A model generated the notes under the pieces. It was not told the origin of the DNA, did not search any database, and saw only the letters and a program-made list of their open reading frames with translations. DNA of 12,847 nt from contig JAFRKM010000008.1 in assembly GCA_017431755.1 (NCBI GenBank), positions 1 to 12,847 of the forward strand, in the 5' to 3' direction. Shown in pieces: positions 1-6,385 of the stretch. The DNA comes from Clostridia bacterium (GTDB taxonomy: Bacteria; Bacillota; Clostridia; Oscillospirales; Acutalibacteraceae). Within the stretch, counting starts at the first letter, position 1; each line of letters starts with the position of its first letter. The position numbers and the translations under genes are program-made.

Positions 1-21
1 ATAAGAAAAAAAATAAAAAAT

Positions 22-50
22 AGTAGTAAATTAAATCTTAACTCTATAAT
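22..50 (+). promoter_or_regulatory. Candidate sigma-A promoter of aroQ (strong -10, poor -35)
   Basis: A perfect TATAAT lies at 45-50, 28 bases before the aroQ start. At 17-bp spacing the -35 position (22-27) reads AGTAGT, a poor match, so only the -10 is supported. The surrounding DNA is very AT-rich, so a chance TATAAT is possible. Confidence 0.35.
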
Positions 51-78
51 TTAAATTCTATTTACAGGAGAAAGAAAA

Positions 79-516
79 ATGAGAAAAAAAAATATAATTA
101 TACTCCTTGGCCCTAATTTAAATATGACAGGATTACGCGAAAAAGGTATTTATGGGGAAGAAACAGCAGAAAGCATAAAAAATCAAATAATTTCCCACGG
201 CGAATCAATCGGGCTAAATTGCGAAGTTTTTCAAAGTAACTGGGAAGGTGCTTTAATAGACAAAATCCATGAATCAAAAAACAAATATGAAGGTGGAATT
301 GTAAATCTTGGTCCTTTAGGGCATTACAGCTATGCTCTCAGAGATGCAATTTCATTTATAAAAATACCATTTATCGAAACTCATATGACAAATATTTTTG
401 CAAGAGAAGATTTTCGTAAGCACAGTGTAATCTCTGATGTATGCGTAGGACAAATTATAGGATTTGGAAAAAACAGTTATTTTTTGGCTATGGACGCCAT
501 TAAAGAATTAATATAA
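79..516 (+). CDS. aroQ: Type II 3-dehydroquinate dehydratase (AroQ), divergent active-site loop
   Basis: Converts 3-dehydroquinate to 3-dehydroshikimate in the shikimate pathway; the family forms cytosolic dodecamers. At 145 aa it has the normal family length. Visible motifs are GPNLN (11-15), REKGIYG (20-26), QSNWEG (52-57), the loop NLGPLGHYS (76-84), ALRDAI (86-91), ETHMTN (100-105) and AREDFRKHS (108-116). By comparison with known type II enzymes the catalytic and binding residues appear retained: Arg20, Tyr25, Asn76, His82, Glu100, His102 and Arg113. The usual T-H-T-S around the active-site histidine is G-H-Y-S here, which is unusual. The ATG at 79 is preceded by AGGAG (66-70) with 8-nt spacing. 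No other aro gene is in the window. ireB follows 72 bases later on the same strand, with no terminator visible between them, so read-through is possible. Confidence 0.93.
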   Translation: MRKKNIIILLGPNLNMTGLREKGIYGEETAESIKNQIISHGESIGLNCEVFQSNWEGALIDKIHESKNKYEGGIVNLGPLGHYSYALRDAISFIKIPFIETHMTNIFAREDFRKHSVISDVCVGQIIGFGKNSYFLAMDAIKELI

Positions 517-526
517 AATTTGGGTA

Positions 527-555
527 TTGAATTTTATTTAATAAAAATGTATTAT
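527..555 (+). promoter_or_regulatory. Candidate sigma-A promoter of ireB
   Basis: TTGAAT (527-532) and TATTAT (550-555) are separated by 17 bp, in the short gap between aroQ and ireB. A transcript starting here would have a leader of about 25-30 nt. The pattern is reasonable, but the DNA is AT-rich and chance matches are common. Confidence 0.5.
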
Positions 556-588
556 ATATTTAAATTTTAATTTTTAGAGGTGATTAAA

Positions 589-849
589 ATGGCTCCAATG
601 GACAACTTTGATAAAACAATAACGTTTTCTTTGACAAATGACAAAGAAACAAACATCAAAAATACTATCACTTTGGTATACGATGCTCTTTCTGAAAAAG
701 GATACAACCCAATAAACCAAATAGTTGGATATATTCTTTCGGAAGATCCAACTTACATTACCACTCACCGAGATGCCAGAAATCTTATTAAAAAAATAGA
801 TAGAGATGAATTATTAAAAACACTCATAAAATTTTATCTAACAAATTAA
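589..849 (+). CDS. ireB: IreB family regulatory phosphoprotein (UPF0297, YrzL-like)
   Basis: Small cytosolic regulator. In Enterococcus faecalis IreB is phosphorylated by the PASTA-domain Ser/Thr kinase IreK and acts in cell-envelope stress and cephalosporin tolerance. The 86-aa protein carries the family hallmarks: FDKTITF near the N-terminus (7-13), VYDALSEKGYNPINQIVGY in the middle, and ITTHRDARNLI followed by RDELLKTL near the end. Thr10, in the conserved DKT, and Thr12 are candidate phosphorylation sites by analogy. The frame is open from a GTG at 580, but that GTG lies inside the ribosome binding site AGAGGTGA (576-583); the ATG at 589, 5 nt downstream, is the sensible start. A strong terminator follows at 866. 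In many Firmicutes ireB sits between alaS and ruvX, but here it follows aroQ and neither usual neighbour is present. Confidence 0.93.
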   Translation: MAPMDNFDKTITFSLTNDKETNIKNTITLVYDALSEKGYNPINQIVGYILSEDPTYITTHRDARNLIKKIDRDELLKTLIKFYLTN

Positions 850-865
850 ATTACATATTCAAAAA

Positions 866-898
866 AGCGCCTAAAAATTATTTAGGCGCTAATTTTTA
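866..898. terminator. Bidirectional intrinsic terminator (ireB / GNAT operon)
   Basis: A perfect 10-bp stem, AGCGCCTAAA (866-875) with TTTAGGCGCT (881-890), has a 5-nt loop. On the plus strand it is followed by AATTTTTATTTTATTTTT. On the minus strand it is followed directly by TTTTTT, from the A-run at 861-866. It lies between the convergent stops of ireB (849) and the acetyltransferase (912) and should end both transcripts. Confidence 0.9.
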
Positions 899-911
899 TT
901 TTATTTTTCGT

Positions 912-1346
912 TTAAAAACTTGCTTTCATGGGATAAAATTTAATTCCGTTAACGCAATGTATAATATCGGTATCTTTAAACCCCAAATGTTTATATATTT
1001 CATGAGCATACGGAGAAGAATTTACTGTAAAAAAGCCACTTTTGTTTAATAATTTTACTTTGTTGTACAAACTTTTCCCTATTCCCTGATTTTGAAATTT
1101 CCCATCAACAAAAAATAGCGATATATGATTAGTATCTTTTGTGGATATAACACCCAATATTTTATTGTTTTCGTCATAAGCGCCGTAAAAATCTCTTATT
1201 TCTACCCAAGATTCATCATCAATAGTTTTTTTAAATTCTTTTATACCTTCTTCGGTACAATCCGAAGTTCTATACTCCAAAAACACCCGCCAAACTAAAC
1301 CCAACGCTTCTTCCATTTCTTCTTTTAATATTTTTCTGATTTTCAA
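912..1346 (-). CDS. GNAT family N-acetyltransferase
   Basis: Predicted acetyl-CoA-dependent transferase of unknown substrate. The core motif A region contains HISLFFVDGKFQNQGIGKSL, with the acetyl-CoA pyrophosphate-binding loop Q-N-Q-G-I-G-K. It is followed by a typical motif B tail with YAHEIYKHLGFK. The protein is about 144 aa, normal for a single-domain GNAT, with no signal peptide or membrane segment. Start choice: the frame is open from a GTG at 1353-1355, but that codon overlaps AGGGTGA, which looks like the ribosome binding site. The TTG at 1344-1346, about 6 nt downstream, is preferred and gives MKIRKILKEEM. It is the last gene of the PnuC-like / queH / GNAT operon, and its ribosome binding site overlaps the queH stop codon (1357-1359). 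It ends at the shared terminator at 866-890. Confidence 0.85.
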   Translation of the reverse strand: MKIRKILKEEMEEALGLVWRVFLEYRTSDCTEEGIKEFKKTIDDESWVEIRDFYGAYDENNKILGVISTKDTNHISLFFVDGKFQNQGIGKSLYNKVKLLNKSGFFTVNSSPYAHEIYKHLGFKDTDIIHCVNGIKFYPMKASF

Positions 1347-1356
1347 AATAATCACC

Positions 1357-1896
1357 CTAGCGTTTATTCGCTTTTAAGTACCTATCCTCTTCGCTAAATA
1401 TACAACCGCAATATTTTTGCATATACATTCCGGATTCTCTTGCTATTTTTTGACCTTCTCTAAAATACGGGCGAAAATCCCTGTACAAAAATTCTACACC
1501 ATATTTTTTAGAAACGTCTTTTGCTACATCAATAATTAAATCATGCCTTTGATATGGACTTATAAGAAGCGTTGTAGAAAAATATTTATAGTTATTCTCC
1601 GCTGCATATTTTGCGGTTTCTTCCAAGCGAACCGTATAACATTTTTCGCAGCGATTTTCGAAATCCGGATACATTAAATTTATGAAGTCTCTAAGACCAT
1701 AATCATCTTCTACAATGATTTCAAGACCTCTTTCGTTTGCGTATTCTTTAAGAGTATTTCTTCGGCTTTTGTACTCCGTGTAAGGATGAATATTTGGGTT
1801 ATACCAGAAAATTACGGGTTTAAAGTTTTCTTTCTCCAAAACATCTATACATTTAACCGAACACGGTGCACAACAAGTATGTAATAAAACTTCCAT
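1357..1896 (-). CDS. queH: Epoxyqueuosine reductase QueH (DUF208)
   Basis: Catalyses the last step of queuosine synthesis, reduction of epoxyqueuosine to queuosine in the wobble base of GUN-anticodon tRNAs. It is a non-homologous iron-sulfur replacement for the cobalamin enzyme QueG. The 179-aa protein shows the family pattern: HTCCAPC (6-12), YNPNIHPYTEY (32-42), RCEKCYTVRL (82-91), TTLLISPYQ (108-116) and YCGCIFSE (162-169). The cysteines at 8, 9, 83, 86, 163 and 165 are candidates for metal and redox roles. The ATG at 1894-1896 lies one base after the TAA stop of the upstream membrane-protein gene, so the two are very likely co-transcribed and translationally coupled. No other queuosine gene is in the window. 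Confidence 0.94.
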   Translation of the reverse strand: MEVLLHTCCAPCSVKCIDVLEKENFKPVIFWYNPNIHPYTEYKSRRNTLKEYANERGLEIIVEDDYGLRDFINLMYPDFENRCEKCYTVRLEETAKYAAENNYKYFSTTLLISPYQRHDLIIDVAKDVSKKYGVEFLYRDFRPYFREGQKIARESGMYMQKYCGCIFSEEDRYLKANKR

Positions 1897-1897
1897 T

Positions 1898-2242
1898 TTA
1901 GTTATTTTCCGGATTATTTACTTCTATATTTTCTTCATTTTTTTCCGGCAAATGTACTTCGTTTTGTTCTTTTTTAGTCCAAACAAAAACGCCTTTTATA
2001 GCCAGTATAAAATAAGCAAAAAATAGTACACTTTGAGCATATTCGCCTATTATAAAAAATCTGACTGTCATATACAAATTGGAAATAAGCCAAAACGCAA
2101 ATCCCCATTTATTGCGTTCTGCATTCATAATTGTTCCGGCAAGAGCAATAAGCGACATTACTCCCGAAAGAAAATTCCACGGATCGCACCACCACAAAAC
2201 AACTGCATTAAACCATTCTCCTACAATAACCCAATTCACCAT
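1898..2242 (-). CDS. Three-helix membrane protein resembling one half of a PnuC/SWEET-type transporter
   Basis: The 114-aa protein has three predicted membrane segments, roughly residues 22-40, 46-65 and 68-88, and a charged Asn/Glu-rich tail from about 90. The second and third segments resemble the C-terminal repeat of PnuC vitamin-precursor transporters: an aromatic-rich start with a conserved-looking Asn (W46, F50, W51, N55), a GEY turn (66-68) and a final G-x-x-x-W (84-88). Full PnuC proteins are about twice this length, so this could act as a homodimer in the manner of SemiSWEETs; this is inference. It is the first gene of an operon with queH and a GNAT. The ATG start has no clear ribosome binding site. 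A plain hypothetical membrane protein is the conservative alternative, and the substrate is unknown. Confidence 0.7.
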   Translation of the reverse strand: MVNWVIVGEWFNAVVLWWCDPWNFLSGVMSLIALAGTIMNAERNKWGFAFWLISNLYMTVRFFIIGEYAQSVLFFAYFILAIKGVFVWTKKEQNEVHLPEKNEENIEVNNPENN

Positions 2243-2278
2243 AATTTTTCAACATCCGTTCTTTTTTTACAAATAATC

Positions 2279-2307
2279 TTTATTTATTCGCTACGATTAA
2301 TTATAAT
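2279..2307 (+). promoter_or_regulatory. Candidate sigma-A promoter of rarA (good -10, weak -35)
   Basis: TATAAT lies at 2302-2307 and TTTATT (2279-2284) is 17 bp upstream. The start codon of rarA is at 2362, giving a leader of roughly 45-50 nt. The -35 is weak. This -10 shares four bases with the minus-strand -10 at 2300-2305. Confidence 0.4.
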
Positions 2308-2329
2308 ATATTTAAGCCTAATTTGTAAA
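2300..2329 (-). promoter_or_regulatory. Candidate sigma-A promoter of the PnuC-like/queH/GNAT operon
   Basis: On the minus strand TTTACA (2324-2329) and TATAAT (2300-2305) are separated by 18 bp, about 60 bases upstream of the ATG at 2242. Five of six -35 positions and all -10 positions match consensus. The -10 overlaps the -10 proposed for rarA on the other strand. Confidence 0.5.
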
Positions 2330-2361
2330 TTAAAAAAATATAAAAAAATGGAGATACTTTT

Positions 2362-3639
2362 ATGGGAATACCTCTTGCAGAAAAATTAAGGCCAAAAACT
2401 CTCAAAGATATTGTTGGTCAAGAACACATTTTGGGAAAATCATGCTTGCTTTCAAACTTAATAAAAAACGGAAATATTCCGAGTTTGATTTTTTACGGCC
2501 CACCGGGTACAGGTAAAACCACAACTGCAAATATAATTGCAGAAAAAACAAACAAAAGGCTATTTAAAATAAATGCCACAACTGCGTCTCTTTCCGACAT
2601 TAAAAATATAATATCCGAAATAAACCCCATAACCTGCCCGAACGGCATTTTGCTTTACATTGATGAAATACAGTACTTTAACAAAAAACAACAGCAATCG
2701 CTTTTGGAATTCACGGAAAACGGAAAAATAACCTTGATTGCTTCAACAACAGAAAATCCTTATTTTTATGTATATAATGCACTTCTGAGCAGAGCCCAAG
2801 TATTTGAGTTTAAAGCTATATCAAAAGAGGAAATAAAAAAAGCAATAAAAAGAGGAATAAAATTCTTGGAATCAGAAAACAAAACTAAGATTTCTATTTC
2901 TAAAGAGCTTATTGACAAAATCTCTTCAAATGCTTCGGGAGATGTACGAAGAGCTATAAATATGCTTGAAATATGTTTTTTGTCCTCTAAAACAAACGGC
3001 GAAAAAACTACTATTAATTCAGAAAAAATACTCGGCGAACTTACAAACAGTTACTCGCATTCGTACAACAACACCGGAGATGACCATTTCGATTTGATTT
3101 CAGCATTTCAAAAATCATTAAGAGGTTCAGATCCGGATGCCGCTATTTATTATTTAGCAAGACTTTTAGAAGCGGGAGAATTAATGATAGCATGCAGAAG
3201 ACTTCTCGTTTGCGCGTGTGAAGATGTAGGCCTTGCACACCCCAATATTTTTACACAGGTTAAAGCATTAGTAGATATTGCCTTACAAGTAGGTATGCCT
3301 GAAGCAAGAATTCCTTTAGCTGATGGTGTAATACTAGTTGCACTGTCGCCAAAATCCAATTCTGCATACAAAGCTATAAACACAGCGCTAAAAGACATAC
3401 AAAACGGAAAAATATTTATGCCACCAAGGCACCTGCAAAACATTCACTGTGATGGCCAAGAAGTCGACAAGGAAAACTTACAAACATATAAATATCCCCA
3501 TGACTTTAAAAATCACTGGACACCGCAACAATATTTACCTGAAGAAATTAAAAATACAAAGTATTATTATCCACAAGAGAACAAAAACGAGACAGCATTT
3601 AAGAATTACAGGGAAAAAATAACAGGTCAAAAACTTTAA
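2362..3639 (+). CDS. rarA: Replication-associated recombination protein A (RarA/MgsA), AAA+ ATPase
   Basis: Clamp-loader-like AAA+ ATPase of the RarA/MgsA/WRNIP1 family, acting at stalled replication forks. The 425 aa are close to the usual length. The N-terminal ATPase domain shows AEKLRPKTLKDIVGQEH (6-22), Walker A GPPGTGKT (46-53), Walker B with the acidic pair in LLYIDEIQ (97-104), sensor 1 ASTTENP (127-133), a candidate arginine finger in LLSRAQVFEF (141-150) and a sensor 2 region SGDVRRAIN (192-200). The C-terminal tetramerisation part has the typical RGSDPDAAIYYLARLLEAGE and, later, SPKSNSAYKAI. The ATG at 2362 follows GGAG (2350-2353) with 8-nt spacing. It is monocistronic, divergent from the queH operon and convergent with the lipase gene, 77 bp away stop to stop. 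Confidence 0.95.
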   Translation: MGIPLAEKLRPKTLKDIVGQEHILGKSCLLSNLIKNGNIPSLIFYGPPGTGKTTTANIIAEKTNKRLFKINATTASLSDIKNIISEINPITCPNGILLYIDEIQYFNKKQQQSLLEFTENGKITLIASTTENPYFYVYNALLSRAQVFEFKAISKEEIKKAIKRGIKFLESENKTKISISKELIDKISSNASGDVRRAINMLEICFLSSKTNGEKTTINSEKILGELTNSYSHSYNNTGDDHFDLISAFQKSLRGSDPDAAIYYLARLLEAGELMIACRRLLVCACEDVGLAHPNIFTQVKALVDIALQVGMPEARIPLADGVILVALSPKSNSAYKAINTALKDIQNGKIFMPPRHLQNIHCDGQEVDKENLQTYKYPHDFKNHWTPQQYLPEEIKNTKYYYPQENKNETAFKNYREKITGQKL

Positions 3640-3716
3640 AAAAACAAAACCAAGTAAAACCAAACCCGCAAAAAATGCCAAAATTAATATTAAAAAAGCA
3701 AATCTAATAAAACACC

Positions 3717-4385
3717 TTAAACACCCCATATGGCAGCATAATACTCCTGGATCGCATGATTTTTTAAAGAAAACGGGTTATAAAAGCCCGGTTTTTTTAT
3801 TTTTAAACCACAGCCAACATGACGATATCCCAAAATTGAAAAAGGTATTTTTGGGATTATATCTCCCCTGTTTTCAATACGCAAAGTCTTAAAAATTCTT
3901 AAATTATATGAATTTCTAAACGCCCTGTTGCCTACCTTTGGGCAACCAAAAACTATAACCTCGTAATCTTTTTTAGGGTAATTATATTCTAAATCTATAG
4001 CACATAAAATTGCCAACGCCGCTCCATAAGAATGGCCCGTAACACAAACTTTTTTAACAGAAGAATCTATAATTTGGTGAATTTTTCCACGAACATTTTT
4101 AGATTTATATGTGCTTATAAACCCCGCATGAACTCGAATGCGAGAACTATAATTTTTATACGGCACAACAGTTTTCCAAAATTTAAAATCTGTGTTTAAA
4201 TCTTTTTTGGAATCTGAACCCCTAAATGTGATAACTGCTGAATCTTCTTTTATTCTTATATAACACTGGACATCCGTTGCTTTATCGTTAATTACAGTCA
4301 GTTTTGTACATTTATCTTCCGGCTGATCATTTCGGTATGATATTCCACAGTATTCCATCATTTTAATTATTTTTAGTTTATCCAA
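3717..4385 (-). CDS. Class 3 lipase-like alpha/beta hydrolase, no signal peptide
   Basis: Predicted serine hydrolase of the fungal-type lipase (Lipase_3) group. The 222-aa protein shows a family-typical VITFRGSDSKKDLNTDFKFW (51-70), the nucleophile elbow GHSYG (117-121, Ser119), VFGCPKVGNRAF (145-156) and a candidate acid in NRGDIIP (172-178, Asp175). The probable catalytic histidine is His210 in NHAIQEYY. His189 in YRHVG is the other candidate. There is no signal peptide or membrane segment, so it appears cytosolic. The start is TTG (4383-4385), with AGGTGA (4393-4398) 7 nt upstream. An in-frame TGA lies only 12 bases upstream of that TTG, which leaves no upstream ATG or GTG start. It sits downstream of dxs, 65 bp away and behind a candidate terminator. 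The substrate is unknown; a phospholipid or other lipid ester is an inference from family only. Confidence 0.85.
   Translation of the reverse strand: MDKLKIIKMMEYCGISYRNDQPEDKCTKLTVINDKATDVQCYIRIKEDSAVITFRGSDSKKDLNTDFKFWKTVVPYKNYSSRIRVHAGFISTYKSKNVRGKIHQIIDSSVKKVCVTGHSYGAALAILCAIDLEYNYPKKDYEVIVFGCPKVGNRAFRNSYNLRIFKTLRIENRGDIIPKIPFSILGYRHVGCGLKIKKPGFYNPFSLKNHAIQEYYAAIWGV
3770..3804 (+). terminator. Candidate intrinsic terminator of rarA, inside the opposing lipase gene
   Basis: On the plus strand AAAACGGG (3770-3777) pairs with CCCG(G)TTTT (3787-3795), with one bulged G and a 9-nt loop. A run of seven T and then ATTTTT follows. It lies about 130 bases beyond the rarA stop, within the 3' part of the lipase frame on the other strand. 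I see no better hairpin in the 77-bp gap between the two genes. Confidence 0.55.
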
Positions 4386-4426
4386 GCATAATTCACCTCA
4401 GTAAAATATATGCTGGAAATGCCTAA

Positions 4427-4461
4427 TAAAAACACCGGCGACTTTTATTATTAGCTGGTGT
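4427..4461 (-). terminator. Candidate terminator overlapping the dxs stop codon
   Basis: On the minus strand ACACCAGC (4454-4461) pairs with GCCGGTGT (4432-4439), with one A-C mismatch, and is followed by TTTTTATT. The 5' arm consists of the last dxs codons and the dxs stop codon (4451-4453) falls in the loop. The stem is modest, so partial read-through into the lipase gene is possible. Confidence 0.45.
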
Positions 4462-6331
4462 AACATTTTTTTGTTATATATTCCTTCATGCCGTCTGAGT
4501 CCAAACTATACTTTTTCATTTGACTTTCCACCGAAGCATGCTTTACAAAGCCATCATCGATCACTTTTATAAAATAATTACCTTTAAAATTATTTTCAAG
4601 CAAAACAGAACCTAATTTTTCTGCTACTGCTCCAGATTTAAAAGACTCTTCAAAGAATATAACGTTTTTATATTTTAATATTTGTTTTACTGCTTCACCG
4701 TCTATAGGTTTTATAACATTAAACTTTAAAACATCTGTTCTTATACCAAGTCCATCCAAATCTTGCTGGGCTATAATAGCATTCGAAAAAAGCCTGCCAT
4801 ATGTAACAATTAGTGTTTCTGCATTTTTTTCACCGTAAATATCAAAATTATTTCCTGTATATGCAAAATCACCCGGTTTTCTAAATTCCGTGCCCCTGGG
4901 ATATCTTATAGCTACCAAATTTTTAGAATTATTAATAGCCAAATTTAGCATCGGTTCCATTTCCTCTATAAAACTTGGGCTATATATTTTAATATCCGGA
5001 ATAGTATTTAAAAACGGCACATCAAATATTCCTTGATGAGTTTCGCCGTCTTCTCCGGTTAATCCTGCTCTGTCAATTCCAAAAACAACTTTTAAATTCT
5101 GCAAAGCTGCATCGTGAATAATTTGGTCATACGAACGCTGCAAAAATGTTGAATAAACCGCAACTACAGGCACCATCCCTCCTGCAGCCAAACCGCCGGC
5201 AAAAGTTACAGCATGTTCTTCCGCTATGCCAACATCAAAAAATCTTTTTTTATATTTATTTTTAAATTCTTTAAGCCCCGTTCCGCTCGTCATTGCAGCC
5301 GTTATAGCACAAACTTTAGGGTTTTTTTCTGCGATTTTACACATTGCCCTTCCAAATTCACTTGAAAATGTCTGAGAATTACCGCTGGAATTGACCCCTG
5401 CCTTAGCATCAAAAGATGAAACGCCATGATAAATTCCCGGATTTTCTTCAGCGGGTTTATAACCTTTACCTTTTGTTTTTATAACATGCACTACAGTAGG
5501 TTTATTAAGACTTTTAGCTATAATAAAAGCTTTTTCTAACTGCTTTAAATTATGCCCATCAATTGGCCCATAATATACAAAGCCCATATCTTCAAAAATA
5601 TTGTTTGGATTAACAACTTTTTTCACAACAGATTTAAAATGTTTCATAAGCTCTTTCATACGAATGCCTATACTGGTTTTATTTAGCACTTTCTCCATAG
5701 CATTCTTGGCTTTCATATAAGAGGGCCTAATCCTGGCTGCGGCTAAATATCTGGCAACTGCCCCAACATTTTTAGAAATCGACATTTGATTATCATTTAA
5801 AACAATTATAAAATTTTTTTTAAATCTTCCAGCGTTATTAAGCCCTTCATATGCAAGGCCACCAGTTAATGCTCCATCACCAATAACCGCTACTGTATGG
5901 CCCGATTCTTTATTTATCTTTTTTGCACTTGCAAGGCCAAGAGCAGCAGAAATCGAAGCGCTGCTATGCCCTTGAGTAAATGCATCGTATGGACTTTCTT
6001 TTCTGTTTGTAAAACCGGAAATTCCATTTTCTTTTCTTATGGTATCTATTTTATCCAGTCTGCCAGTAAGCATTTTATGCACATAACTTTGATGGCTTAC
6101 ATCCCAAACGATTTTATCTTCTGGACTATTAAAAATTTTGCAAAGCGATACCGTTAACTCCACAACACCCAAATTAGAAGCTAAATGTCCTCCGTTATTT
6201 GAAACAACTTCAATTAATTTTTTTCTTATTTCATTGCAAAGTATGTCGAGATTTTTTATTTTATTTAAATCTTTTGGGTTTTCTATTTTACTGAGCAAAG
6301 TGTTTTCGCTTATTTGGTCGTTATCTTTCAT
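4451..6331 (-). CDS. dxs: 1-deoxy-D-xylulose-5-phosphate synthase (Dxs)
   Basis: Thiamine diphosphate enzyme condensing pyruvate and glyceraldehyde 3-phosphate to 1-deoxyxylulose 5-phosphate, the first step of the MEP isoprenoid pathway. At 626 aa it has full family length. Visible landmarks are NGGHLASNLGVVELT (46-60), DVSHQSYVHK (77-86), GHSSASIS (121-128), the cofactor and metal motif GDGALTGG (151-158) with LNDN (178-181), YGPIDGHN (254-261), the catalytic glutamate in GIAEEHAVTFAGG (368-380, Glu371) and DRAGLTGEDGETHQG (420-434). The ATG at 6329-6331 has only a weak purine-rich ribosome binding site. It lies 54 bp after ispA and is the last gene of the long minus-strand run that begins with cdaA. 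A possible internal promoter lies in the gap at 6374-6382. Confidence 0.97.
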   Translation of the reverse strand: MKDNDQISENTLLSKIENPKDLNKIKNLDILCNEIRKKLIEVVSNNGGHLASNLGVVELTVSLCKIFNSPEDKIVWDVSHQSYVHKMLTGRLDKIDTIRKENGISGFTNRKESPYDAFTQGHSSASISAALGLASAKKINKESGHTVAVIGDGALTGGLAYEGLNNAGRFKKNFIIVLNDNQMSISKNVGAVARYLAAARIRPSYMKAKNAMEKVLNKTSIGIRMKELMKHFKSVVKKVVNPNNIFEDMGFVYYGPIDGHNLKQLEKAFIIAKSLNKPTVVHVIKTKGKGYKPAEENPGIYHGVSSFDAKAGVNSSGNSQTFSSEFGRAMCKIAEKNPKVCAITAAMTSGTGLKEFKNKYKKRFFDVGIAEEHAVTFAGGLAAGGMVPVVAVYSTFLQRSYDQIIHDAALQNLKVVFGIDRAGLTGEDGETHQGIFDVPFLNTIPDIKIYSPSFIEEMEPMLNLAINNSKNLVAIRYPRGTEFRKPGDFAYTGNNFDIYGEKNAETLIVTYGRLFSNAIIAQQDLDGLGIRTDVLKFNVIKPIDGEAVKQILKYKNVIFFEESFKSGAVAEKLGSVLLENNFKGNYFIKVIDDGFVKHASVESQMKKYSLDSDGMKEYITKKCYTS

Positions 6332-6373
6332 TTTAAGTGCTTCTTTCTTATTTATTAAAAGTAGTACTATTTA

Positions 6374-6382
6374 ATTATATCA
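6374..6382 (-). promoter_or_regulatory. Candidate extended -10 promoter before dxs
   Basis: The minus strand reads TGATATAAT (6374-6382), a TGnTATAAT extended -10, between ispA and dxs. No good -35 is visible. The expected start would fall near 6367, at an 8-bp palindrome TAGTACTA (6362-6369), giving a leader of about 36 nt. Confidence 0.4.
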
Positions 6383-6385
6383 TAT

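Noticed and set aside
574..768. Minus-strand frame opposite ireB
   Set aside because: A shadow of a clearly real gene (ireB), with no family resemblance and no upstream signals.
2033..2389. Plus-strand frame across the PnuC-like gene and the start of rarA
   Set aside because: Mostly antisense to the membrane-protein gene, and it overlaps the well-supported rarA start.
3535..3729. Minus-strand 64-codon hydrophobic frame following the lipase gene
   Set aside because: It starts inside the lipase stop region without a ribosome binding site, and half of it is the antisense of the rarA 3' end. The hydrophobicity comes from A-rich plus-strand DNA read backwards as T-rich codons (Phe, Leu, Ile).
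3641..3901. Plus-strand open frame, Lys/Pro-rich at its start, just after rarA in a shifted frame
   Set aside because: It has no start codon or ribosome binding site, and most of it is antisense to the lipase gene. rarA already ends with a normal family C-terminus, so a frameshifted extension is not needed.
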